A DNA stretch of 5,832 bases from SIG565 sp045601525 (GTDB lineage: Bacteria; Bacillota; Clostridia; Oscillospirales; Acutalibacteraceae). Shown one piece after another: positions 1 through 5,832 of this stretch. The position numbers and the translations under genes were made by a program. Below the pieces are notes generated by a model that was not told the origin of the DNA, did not search any database, and was given only the letters and a program-made list of their open reading frames with translations. The stretch covers positions 1 to 5,832 of the forward strand of contig JAZRZR010000062.1 in NCBI GenBank assembly GCA_045601525.1, in the 5' to 3' direction. Position 1 is the stretch's first letter. Each line of letters starts with the position of its first letter.

Positions 1-14
1 TTATTTTCTATATC

Positions 15-33
15 TATAAATATGTTATATAAT
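15..33 (+). promoter_or_regulatory. Possible -10 elements of the recombinase gene
   Basis: The 53 bases before the recombinase gene are almost pure A/T and contain two -10-like hexamers, TATAAA at 15-20 and TATAAT at 28-33. The second would start transcription at about base 40, leaving almost no leader before the Shine-Dalgarno at 41-45, so the first is more plausible. Its -35 box would lie outside the window. A/T-rich sequence produces such matches by chance, so this is weak. Confidence 0.25.
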
Positions 34-40
34 TTTATTT

Positions 41-45
41 AGGAG
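41..45 (+). promoter_or_regulatory. Shine-Dalgarno site fixing the TTG start of the recombinase
   Basis: AGGAG at 41-45 lies 8 bases before the TTG at 54-56. An in-frame TAA at 30-32 closes the frame upstream, and no ATG or GTG start occurs between that stop and the TTG. The first in-frame ATG is codon 106, which would remove the DNA-binding N-terminal domain. The site therefore decides in favour of the TTG start. Confidence 0.8.
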
Positions 46-53
46 TTGATTTT

Positions 54-1058
54 TTGAAGCACGAACAATTTATTTCTGCTCCTGTGCTTGTCAGAAACTT
101 TTTATCTTACAATGATACTATTAAAGGAAAATCTGATAAGACAATTCAAGAATATTTTTTCGATTTGCAGACATTCTTTCGATACCTTGTATCATCTCGT
201 GATGCGCTATCGTCTGTAATCGAGTTTGATAAAATCGATATTTCAGGAATTGACGCTGAATTTATCAAATCTATAACATTAAACGATTTATATTCATTTT
301 TGGTGTTTTGTAAAAATGAGCGTGGCAATAATTCAAAAACTCGAGCTCGCAAGGTTTCTACATTAAAAATGTTCTTCAAATATTTAACATTTCAAGAGCG
401 TATATTGGAAGTTAACCCTGCCGAGATGCTTGAATCTCCTAAAACTAAAAGCAGTTTGCCTATTCACCTTACTTTAGAAGATTCTATTGAATTACTAAAT
501 TCCGTAACAGGTGAGAACGCCGAAAGAGATTACTGTATTTTGACCTTATTTCTTAATTGCGGCATGCGTTTATCCGAGCTTGTAGGCCTTGATTTGAGTG
601 ATATTAAGTCGGATAATTCGGTTGTTATAACCGGTAAAGGAAATAAGCAAAGAGTTGTATTTCTTAATGGTGCATGTGGATCCGCAATTCAAAACTATAT
701 TAAGGTCAGACCAAATGATGGTATACTTGCAACTGATAGAAACGCTTTATTTATAAGTAGAAACCGTCGTAGAATCAGCAATAAAACTGTGCAGCATATT
801 GTAAAAACATATATTGAAAAAGCCGGTCTTTCCGGACAAGGTTTTACCACCCACAAATTACGACACACTGCTGCTACTCTTATGTATCAACAAGGCAAGG
901 TTGATGTTCGTGTGTTAAAAGAGGTATTAGGACACGCTTCTTTAGCAACAACACAAATTTACACACATGTTGCCGATAGTCAGGTTAAAAAAGCAATTGA
1001 TTCAAATCCATTAGCAACGGTAAAACCAAAAAACGAAAATAAAAAAGGTACTGAATAA
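54..1058 (+). CDS. Tyrosine recombinase, XerC/XerD-like
   Basis: A 334-residue site-specific DNA recombinase of the tyrosine (phage integrase/Xer) family, acting on DNA in the cytoplasm. Residues about 10-125 form the N-terminal SAM-like core-binding domain and about 135-310 the catalytic domain. All catalytic residues are visible: Arg172 (GMRLSELVGL), Lys195 (TGKGNKQR), His267 and Arg270 (HKLRH), His294 (LGHASL) and nucleophile Tyr303 (TTQIYTHV). The LGHxxLxTTQIYTHV end is typical of Xer proteins rather than phage integrases. It is roughly 35 residues longer than E. coli XerC/XerD, with about 20 extra residues around 46-76 and a longer basic tail. That form is familiar to me from Clostridia (recall, not a search). 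It could be the chromosome-dimer resolvase or a Xer paralogue with another target; no dif-like site or mobile-element genes are visible. It appears to be transcribed alone and converges on spoIVA. Family certain, C versus D assignment uncertain. Confidence 0.92.
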   Translation: MKHEQFISAPVLVRNFLSYNDTIKGKSDKTIQEYFFDLQTFFRYLVSSRDALSSVIEFDKIDISGIDAEFIKSITLNDLYSFLVFCKNERGNNSKTRARKVSTLKMFFKYLTFQERILEVNPAEMLESPKTKSSLPIHLTLEDSIELLNSVTGENAERDYCILTLFLNCGMRLSELVGLDLSDIKSDNSVVITGKGNKQRVVFLNGACGSAIQNYIKVRPNDGILATDRNALFISRNRRRISNKTVQHIVKTYIEKAGLSGQGFTTHKLRHTAATLMYQQGKVDVRVLKEVLGHASLATTQIYTHVADSQVKKAIDSNPLATVKPKNENKKGTE

Positions 1059-1080
1059 AATCAGTACCTTTTTGTTTTAT
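1042..1080. terminator. Bidirectional rho-independent terminator between xer and spoIVA
   Basis: A perfect 13-bp inverted repeat (1042-1054 pairing with 1061-1073) encloses a 6-base loop. The core is GGTACTGA/TCAGTACC, flanked by an A-run on the left and a T-run on the right, so each strand reads as a hairpin followed by U's. The left arm lies inside the last codons of the recombinase gene, and the right arm ends just outside the spoIVA stop codon (1077-1079). It should stop transcription of both convergent genes. Confidence 0.88.
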
Positions 1081-2558
1081 AAAATTATACAAACCAAACC
1101 GTTACAACCCTCGTTAATTACTCTTTCAAGGGTTTCCTGGAGTCTCATTCGAGCATCGGTGGGCATATGAGCAAGTTTTGCGTGCAAGCCTTCATTTACA
1201 AGCTCGTGCAATGACTTTCCAAATATATTAGAATCCCAAATCTTAACCGGATTTTCCTCAAATTCGCTTAATAAATACATTATTAAATCTTCACTTTGTT
1301 TTTCGCTACCAACTATTGGGCTAACTTCTGTATTTATATCGGCTTTCATCATATGTATTGATGGCGCCGAAGCACGAAGTCTTACACCATAGCGTCCTCC
1401 CTGCCTCATTATTTCAGGTTCCTCTAATGATAATTGGTCAATGGTTGGCATAACAATACCATAGCCAGTAGCCTCAACCTCATCTAAAGCATCCTTAAAA
1501 CGCATATATTCCTTTTTGATTTGTGAAAGTTCTATCAAAGTATCAAGAAGTTCGCTTTCACCGTTTATAGAAATACCTGCTGTTTCTTCTAAAATCTTAT
1601 AGAATAAATTTTTGTTGATGGAAATCTTAACATCTGCAAGCCCTTGCCCCAAATCAATATTTTTAACAGTTGAATTTTCAACATATTCATTGTCGATTAT
1701 ATTGTTTTCAAAGTTGTTAATATCCCTTATGTGAGATAAGCCCTCACAAGACTTTTTAACAGAATCGGTAAGGTTAGAACGCAACCAATGAGACAAAGGC
1801 AAAGAGTTAATCCAAAGCGGGAAATTGACATTAATTTCTTTAATTGGAAACTCATACAGTATTTTTCCTAAAATATGCTTAATATCGCTCTCAGTTAGCT
1901 CTAAACAATTAAGCGGCATTACGGGTACCCCGTATTTCAGCGAGAGTTCAGAGGCTAAATTTTGAGCCTCATCTGATTTTGGATACATACAGTTTAGTAA
2001 TACAACAAAAGGTTTATTTATACTTTTTAGTTCCTCTACTACCCTTTCTTCCGCTTCGGCATACTCGCTTCTCGGAATATCACTAATACTGCCATCGGTT
2101 GTAATCACTAAACCGATTGTTGAATGCTCATTTATAACCTTTTTTGTACCGATTTCAGCAGCCATATTAAATGGTATTGGGTTTTCGTACCAAGGCGTCA
2201 TCACCATTCTCGGTTGGTCGCCCTCAATATATCCTAAGGCACTGGGTACTATATATCCAACACAATCAATTAAACGTACATTAAAACCTGCAGTATCATC
2301 CACTTGAATATTAACAGCGTTTTCGGGGATAAATTTAGGCTCAGTAGTCATAATAGTTCTGCCAGATGCTGATTGTGGCAATTCATCATTTGCCCTTGCC
2401 TGCTGATATTCACCCGTAATATTTGGAATAACAAGCTTATCCATAAACTGTTTAATAAAGGTGGATTTACCCGTTCTAACAGGACCTACAATACCAATAT
2501 ATATATCACCGTTTGTCCTTTGGGCAATGTCTTTATAAATATTAGTTTGTGTAACCAT
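1077..2558 (-). CDS. spoIVA: Stage IV sporulation protein A (spore coat base-plate ATPase)
   Basis: SpoIVA hydrolyses ATP to polymerise into the basement layer on the forespore outer membrane, where SpoVM anchors it. The coat is built on this layer, and it is also needed for cortex formation. At 493 residues it nearly equals the B. subtilis protein (492) and aligns end to end from memory. The N-terminal TRAFAC-like P-loop domain has Walker A GPVRTGKST at 25-33, the MTTEPKF segment with the threonine pair at 71-72 (sensor threonine region), Walker B LIDCVGY at 96-102, and EIGTKKVINEHSTIG at about 135-149. The conserved C-terminal domain contains EPEIMRQGGRYGVRL (380-394) and ends GLVCIIL. GGAGG at 2567-2571, 8 bases upstream, supports the ATG at 2556-2558. 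Two C-terminal cysteines (485 and 490) replace Ser and Ala of the Bacillus protein. It lies 57 bp downstream of metA, with its own sigma-E-like promoter, consistent with mother-cell expression. Confidence 0.97.
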   Translation of the reverse strand: MVTQTNIYKDIAQRTNGDIYIGIVGPVRTGKSTFIKQFMDKLVIPNITGEYQQARANDELPQSASGRTIMTTEPKFIPENAVNIQVDDTAGFNVRLIDCVGYIVPSALGYIEGDQPRMVMTPWYENPIPFNMAAEIGTKKVINEHSTIGLVITTDGSISDIPRSEYAEAEERVVEELKSINKPFVVLLNCMYPKSDEAQNLASELSLKYGVPVMPLNCLELTESDIKHILGKILYEFPIKEINVNFPLWINSLPLSHWLRSNLTDSVKKSCEGLSHIRDINNFENNIIDNEYVENSTVKNIDLGQGLADVKISINKNLFYKILEETAGISINGESELLDTLIELSQIKKEYMRFKDALDEVEATGYGIVMPTIDQLSLEEPEIMRQGGRYGVRLRASAPSIHMMKADINTEVSPIVGSEKQSEDLIMYLLSEFEENPVKIWDSNIFGKSLHELVNEGLHAKLAHMPTDARMRLQETLERVINEGCNGLVCIIL

Positions 2559-2564
2559 AAAAAT

Positions 2565-2607
2565 AACCTCCGCACAATTCCTTTGCTAAAGAATATGAGC
2601 GGAGGTT
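2565..2607 (-). promoter_or_regulatory. Inverted repeat covering the spoIVA ribosome-binding site
   Basis: On the minus strand, AACCTCCGC (2607-2599) is perfectly complementary to GCGGAGGTT (2573-2565), and the second arm contains the spoIVA Shine-Dalgarno GGAGG (2571-2567). Between the arms a second small hairpin can form, ATTCTTT (2594-2588) with AAAGGAAT (2584-2577), a 3-base loop and one bulged G. The two stems can stack into one long hairpin. In an RNA entering from metA, this would hide the spoIVA ribosome site. The following TTATTTTTA could alternatively make it a terminator for metA. Seen directly: the complementarity. Inferred: the function. Confidence 0.6.
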
Positions 2608-2618
2608 TAAATTTATTA
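2590..2618 (-). promoter_or_regulatory. Sigma-E-like promoter of spoIVA
   Basis: TAATAAA (2618-2612) resembles the sigma-E -35 consensus KMATATT (5 of 7 positions). It is followed after exactly 14 bases by CATATTCT (2597-2590), which resembles the -10 consensus CATACAMT (6 of 8). A 13-15 base spacer is normal for this sigma factor, and spoIVA is a known sigma-E gene in Bacillus subtilis. The -35 box overlaps the metA stop codon (2618-2616). Transcription would start near 2584-2582, inside the inverted repeat. The match was made by eye. Confidence 0.55.
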
Positions 2619-3539
2619 CTTTTTATCCAAAGACTCAATATCATACGGTGTAGTTTGATAAACAAAATAGTTGAGCCAGTTAGAAAATAATAGATTTGCG
2701 TGGGAACGCCAAGTCACTAAAGGTGGCTTCGTAGGGTCATCATCGGGAAAATAATTTACAGGAATATCAATTTGCAAGCCTGCATCTTTATCTCGCAAAT
2801 ACTCATTTTTAAGGGTATCGGCATCATATTCTGAGTGACCCGTAATGAAGATTTGCTTTCCGTTATCGGTAGAAACGGCATAAACACCTGCAATATCTGA
2901 ATAAGCAAGTATTTTGAGGTCAGGAACCTTTTCGATGTCTTCCCTACTGATTGTTGTATGGCGAGAATGCGGAACTAAAAATTCGTCATCAAAGCCTCTG
3001 AAAAGAATGTAACGCTTATTCTCAACTTTGTGCGGAAATACACCAAACATCTTTTTATCGAGTTTATATTTTTTAATTCCAAAATGATAATATAAACCCG
3101 CTTGCGCACCCCAACAAATATGGAAGGTGCTGTGCACATGTTTCTTTGTCCATTCAAAAATCTCGCAAAGTTCTTGCCAATAATCTACCTCTTCGAACTC
3201 AAGCATTTCAACGGGAGCACCTGTGATTATCATACCATCATAATATTTATGCTTAATCTCATCGAAAGTCTTGTAAAAAGCTAATAAATGCTCTTTAGAA
3301 GTATTTTTTGATTGGTGTGAAGCAGTCTTTAGCAAATCTAATTCAACCTGCAAGGGAGTATTACCCAACAATCTTGAAAGTTGAGTTTCGGTATCAATTT
3401 TTTTCGGCATTAGATTAAGAAGCAAAATCTTTAATGGACGAATATCCTGAGAAATAGCACGGGTTTCGCTCATAACAAAGATGTTTTCATTTCTTAATAC
3501 CTCGGTAGCCGGAAGGTTGTTAGGTATTTTGATAGGCAT
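2616..3539 (-). CDS. metA: Homoserine O-acetyltransferase, MetA family
   Basis: Transfers an acyl group to homoserine, the committed step of methionine synthesis, in the cytoplasm. The 307-residue protein matches the family length (E. coli MetA is 309) and can be numbered almost one to one. The catalytic triad of this glutamine-amidotransferase-like fold is in place: Cys142 (HICWGAQAG), His235 and Glu237 (ITGHSEYD). Lys47, Lys163, Ser192 and Arg249 are also present. Position 111 is Glu (GAPVEMLEF). In this family Glu111 goes with acetyl-CoA and Gly111 with succinyl-CoA, so the product is predicted to be O-acetylhomoserine despite older annotations as a succinyltransferase. That fits the upstream metY. 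AGGAGGG at 3553-3547, 7 bases before the ATG, fixes the start. It lies 17 bp after the metY stop, evidently in the same operon. It is unrelated to the MetX alpha/beta-hydrolase acetyltransferase. Confidence 0.96.
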   Translation of the reverse strand: MPIKIPNNLPATEVLRNENIFVMSETRAISQDIRPLKILLLNLMPKKIDTETQLSRLLGNTPLQVELDLLKTASHQSKNTSKEHLLAFYKTFDEIKHKYYDGMIITGAPVEMLEFEEVDYWQELCEIFEWTKKHVHSTFHICWGAQAGLYYHFGIKKYKLDKKMFGVFPHKVENKRYILFRGFDDEFLVPHSRHTTISREDIEKVPDLKILAYSDIAGVYAVSTDNGKQIFITGHSEYDADTLKNEYLRDKDAGLQIDIPVNYFPDDDPTKPPLVTWRSHANLLFSNWLNYFVYQTTPYDIESLDKK

Positions 3540-3546
3540 TTTAATA

Positions 3547-3553
3547 CCCTCCT
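3547..3553 (-). promoter_or_regulatory. metA Shine-Dalgarno, abutting the metY stop codon
   Basis: AGGAGGG reads from 3553 to 3547 on the minus strand, 7 bases before the metA ATG and only 3 bases after the metY TAA (3559-3557). Ribosomes ending metY are therefore placed directly on the metA start, favouring coupled translation. Confidence 0.85.
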
Positions 3554-3556
3554 AAA

Positions 3557-4840
3557 TTAAATAGCTGCAAGGGCCTGTTCTATATCAGCAATAAGGTCGT
3601 CAGCGTTTTCAATACCGCAAGAGAAACGAACTAAATCAGGAGCAATACCTGCGTTTTCTAATTGCTCATCAGTTAACTGACGGTGGGTTGCATTTGCCGG
3701 ATGTAAACAACAAGTTCTGGCATCAGCAACATGTGTTTCGATAGCAGCAAGTTTAAGATTTTTCATAAACTTTTCAGCGGCGCTTCTACCACCTTTTACA
3801 CAAAAACTTACAACACCGCAAGAGCCGTTAGGCAAATACTTTTTAGCAAGGTCATAGTATTTATCACCCTCTAAATCGGGGAAAATAACCTTTGAAACCT
3901 TTTCGTGATTAGCAAGATATTTAGCAACTGCAAGACCATTTTCGGTATGCTTTTTCATTCTTACATGAAGGCTTTCAAGACCAAGATTGATATAGAAAGC
4001 ACTTTGCGGCGACTGTGTACAACCAAAATCACGCATAAGTTGTGCTGTGGCTTTAGTAATAAAAGCACCTGCAATTCCAAATTTTTCGGTATAAGTTATG
4101 CCGTGATAACTATCATCAGGTGTGCAAAGGCCGGGATATTTATCAGGATACTTAGTCCAGTCAAACTTACCAGAATCAACAATACAACCACCAACAGTGC
4201 CACCGTGACCATCCATATACTTTGTAGTGGCGTGAGTTACAATATCAGCACCCCATTCAAACGGACGGCAGTTAATTGGTGTTGGGAATGTGTTGTCAAT
4301 AATAAGCGGAACGCCGTGTTCGTGGGCAATTTTAGCAAATTTCTCAATATCAAGCACTGTAAGTGCAGGATTTGCAATAGTTTCACCAAAAACAGCCTTA
4401 GTGTTTGGGCGAAATGCGGCATTGATTTCCTCTTCAGAAGCATCGGGACTCACAAATGTAAAATCAATACCCATCTTTTTAAGTGTAACATTAAAAAGAT
4501 TAAAAGTACCGCCGTAAATTGAAGCCGAAGAAACTATATGGTCGCCACAGTTTGCAATATTAAAAATACTGAAAAAGTTTGCAGCCTGACCTGATGAAGT
4601 AAGCATTGCAGCGCTACCGCCCTCAAGTTCGCAAATCTTTGCCGCAACCATATCGCAAGTAGGATTTTGAAGTCTTGAATAGAAATAACCACTGGCCTCA
4701 AGGTCGAAGAGTTTTCCCATATCTTCGCTTGTATCATACTTAAAGGTAGTACTTTGAATAATCGGCATTTGACGCGGTTCACCGTTTTTTGGTGTATATC
4801 CGCCTTGAACACATTTAGTTTCAATATTGTATTTGCTCAT
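3557..4840 (-). CDS. metY: O-acetylhomoserine aminocarboxypropyltransferase (sulfhydrylase)
   Basis: A PLP enzyme of the Cys/Met-metabolism family that joins O-acetylhomoserine to sulfide to give homocysteine and acetate; methanethiol could serve as an alternative substrate. The 427-residue length is normal for MetY and longer than the roughly 380-400 of cystathionine gamma-synthases and lyases. Visible motifs are YSRLQNPT (54-61, phosphate contacts from the neighbouring subunit), SSGQAA (82-87), Asp182 in IIDNTF (pyridine nitrogen), the PLP lysine Lys207 in THATTKYMDGHG, DARTCCLHPANATHRQL (373-389), and Arg405 in VRFSCGIE for the substrate carboxylate. The start at 4840 is chosen because MSKYNIETKCVQGGY matches where the family begins and GGAGGA stands just upstream. 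The frame stays open for 20 more codons to an ATG at 4900, but that part only reads through the end of ilvE. The gene sits between ilvE (14 bp) and metA (17 bp) in an apparent operon. Confidence 0.95.
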   Translation of the reverse strand: MSKYNIETKCVQGGYTPKNGEPRQMPIIQSTTFKYDTSEDMGKLFDLEASGYFYSRLQNPTCDMVAAKICELEGGSAAMLTSSGQAANFFSIFNIANCGDHIVSSASIYGGTFNLFNVTLKKMGIDFTFVSPDASEEEINAAFRPNTKAVFGETIANPALTVLDIEKFAKIAHEHGVPLIIDNTFPTPINCRPFEWGADIVTHATTKYMDGHGGTVGGCIVDSGKFDWTKYPDKYPGLCTPDDSYHGITYTEKFGIAGAFITKATAQLMRDFGCTQSPQSAFYINLGLESLHVRMKKHTENGLAVAKYLANHEKVSKVIFPDLEGDKYYDLAKKYLPNGSCGVVSFCVKGGRSAAEKFMKNLKLAAIETHVADARTCCLHPANATHRQLTDEQLENAGIAPDLVRFSCGIENADDLIADIEQALAAI

Positions 4841-4844
4841 TTTA

Positions 4845-4850
4845 TCCTCC
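4845..4850 (-). promoter_or_regulatory. metY Shine-Dalgarno deciding the start at 4840
   Basis: GGAGGA at 4850-4845 on the minus strand lies just before the ATG at 4840-4838 and 4 bases after the ilvE stop codon (4857-4855). It supports a 427-residue MetY over the 447-residue version. The stop/SD/start arrangement repeats that at the metY-metA junction and suggests translational coupling. Confidence 0.85.
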
Positions 4851-4854
4851 GAAA

Positions 4855-5832
4855 TTATACAGTGATTCTCCAACCGAACGGGTCTTCGGTTTTGCCCCAT
4901 TGAATTCCTGTAATAGCATCATAAAGTTTTTGTGTAACGGGGCCAATATTTCCGCCGCCGATTTCAAATACATCGTCCATATAACGAAGTTTACCAACGG
5001 GTGAAACAACAGCGGCAGTACCAGTACCGAAAACTTCTTCTAAAGTGCCATCGTTGGCTGCGGCAACAAGTTCATCAACAGAAATTTTTCTTTCTTCAAC
5101 ATCATAGCCCCATGCTTTGCAAAGTTGAATAACCGAGTTTCTTGTAATACCCGGCAAAATGCTACCATTGAGCATAGGAGTAATAATTTTTCCGTTGATT
5201 TTGAAGAAAATATTCATAGCGCCAACTTCTTCAATATACTTTCTCTCAACACCATCGAGCCAAAGTACTTGTGAATAGCCGCCATCGTGTGCTTTTACTT
5301 GTGCTGCAAGACTTGCGGCATAGTTACCGCCTGTTTTTGCAAAACCGATACCACCCTTAACCGCTCTTACATACTCGTCTTCAATCCAAATACCAACAGG
5401 CGCCAAACCACTTGCATAATAAGCACCGCTTGGTGAGAGAATTACGATAAAGAGATAGGTTTTCGAAGGTGCAACTCCAAGAAAATCATCGGTCGCAATA
5501 ACAAAGGGGCGAATATAAAGAGAAGTGCCCGCCTCGGTGGGTATCCAATCTTTATCAACTCTAACAAGCTCTGTAATAGCCTGCACAAAATCGTCCTCGG
5601 GAATTTCAGGGATGCAAAGGCGCTGATTAGACATATTAGCACGTTTTGCATTCATTTCAGGGCGGAAAAGATATGCATTATCGCCATTTTTATAGGCCTT
5701 TAATCCCTCAAACATCTCTTGGCCATAGTGAAACACCATAGAAGCAGGAGAAAGTTCAAGGTTGTGATAAGGCTCAATACGGGGGTCATGCCAGCCTTTT
5801 CCTTCAGTATAGTTCATAATAAACATATGGTC
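4855..5832 (-). CDS. ilvE: Branched-chain amino acid aminotransferase (N-terminus cut by window edge)
   Basis: A fold-type IV PLP aminotransferase that interconverts leucine, isoleucine and valine with their keto acids, using glutamate/2-oxoglutarate. The frame is open to the window edge. The two codons before the Met at 5826 read Asp-His, giving DHMFIMNY, which matches an internal stretch of BCATs, so that Met is not the start. About 20-30 residues are probably missing. Numbering from that Met: FHYGQEMFEGLKAY (32-45), RPFVIATDDFLGV (106-118), PLP lysine Lys164 in AKTGGNYAASLAAQ, Glu200 in EEVGAMNIFF (PLP nitrogen), and GTGTAAVVSP (267-276, phosphate loop). The KxGGNYA motif places it with the type II enzymes resembling Bacillus YwaA/YbgE and mammalian BCAT, not the E. 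coli type. It is the most upstream visible member of the ilvE-metY-metA operon. In Bacillus such enzymes also transaminate the methionine keto acid. Promoter and any riboswitch lie outside the window. Confidence 0.95.
   Translation of the reverse strand, partial: DHMFIMNYTEGKGWHDPRIEPYHNLELSPASMVFHYGQEMFEGLKAYKNGDNAYLFRPEMNAKRANMSNQRLCIPEIPEDDFVQAITELVRVDKDWIPTEAGTSLYIRPFVIATDDFLGVAPSKTYLFIVILSPSGAYYASGLAPVGIWIEDEYVRAVKGGIGFAKTGGNYAASLAAQVKAHDGGYSQVLWLDGVERKYIEEVGAMNIFFKINGKIITPMLNGSILPGITRNSVIQLCKAWGYDVEERKISVDELVAAANDGTLEEVFGTGTAAVVSPVGKLRYMDDVFEIGGGNIGPVTQKLYDAITGIQWGKTEDPFGWRITV

Noticed and set aside
1..53. A riboswitch or other structured leader before the recombinase gene
   Set aside because: The stretch is almost all A/T, with no GC-containing stem and too little sequence for any known riboswitch.
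54..1080. An integrase marking a prophage or integrative element
   Set aside because: No excisionase, repressor, tRNA, attachment repeats or cargo genes are visible. The C-terminal motif is Xer-like and the neighbours are core metabolism and sporulation genes.
2373..2690. A 105-codon plus-strand frame across the metA-spoIVA gap
   Set aside because: It overlaps both gene ends in antisense, lacks a credible ribosome site, and its low-complexity translation matches no family I recognise.
3905..4522. A 205-codon open frame on the plus strand opposite metY
   Set aside because: It lies entirely antisense to a clearly real PLP enzyme gene, its translation is rich in Cys, Ile, Asn and Lys with no recognisable motif, and no convincing ribosome site was seen. 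It is a codon-bias shadow.
4841..4900. A 20-residue N-terminal extension of MetY starting at an ATG at 4900
   Set aside because: It overlaps the ilvE 3' end and has only a poor AGGAA upstream. Family homology begins at the Met at 4840, which has a strong Shine-Dalgarno.
5824..5826. ATG at 5826 as the true start of ilvE
   Set aside because: The frame stays open to the window edge, and the preceding Asp-His codons continue the conserved DHMF segment, so this Met is internal and the gene is partial.

Overview
The window is AT-rich DNA from an endospore-forming, low-GC Gram-positive bacterium. SpoIVA occurs only in spore formers, and the Clostridia-like character of the recombinase and of the methionine enzymes suggests a gut-type clostridium (Oscillospiraceae or Lachnospiraceae-like). 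That placement is inferred from protein flavour, not from a search. Nothing here looks like a phage, plasmid, CRISPR array or defence island, and no tRNA or rRNA is visible. Coding density is very high, and no gene-free stretch exceeds about 60 bases.

Layout: a single plus-strand gene at the left (54-1058) encodes a Xer-type tyrosine recombinase with a complete active site, started by TTG. It converges on a block of four minus-strand genes. The two transcription directions meet at a strong hairpin flanked by T-runs on both strands (1042-1080), which should terminate both. Read in their own direction (right to left), the minus-strand genes are ilvE (branched-chain aminotransferase, N-terminus cut by the window edge), metY (O-acetylhomoserine sulfhydrylase), metA (homoserine O-acetyltransferase) and spoIVA (spore coat base-plate ATPase). 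Gaps are 14 bp (ilvE-metY), 17 bp (metY-metA) and 57 bp (metA-spoIVA).

How the genes work together: metA and metY form the two-step direct-sulfhydrylation route from homoserine to homocysteine. MetA carries Glu at position 111, the residue associated with acetyl-CoA use, which matches a partner that consumes O-acetylhomoserine. IlvE can supply branched-chain amino acids and, in other Firmicutes, can transaminate the keto acid of methionine, so an amino-acid operon is sensible. spoIVA is functionally unrelated.

The most interesting spot is the 57-bp metA-spoIVA gap. It holds a sigma-E-like promoter whose -35 element overlaps the metA stop codon. It also holds a 9-bp perfect inverted repeat whose downstream arm contains the spoIVA Shine-Dalgarno. 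A transcript from the predicted promoter would lack the upstream arm and have a free ribosome site, whereas read-through from the met operon would carry the full hairpin and hide it. This is a simple, testable arrangement for keeping spoIVA silent in growing cells. I see no wholly new multi-gene system in the window.
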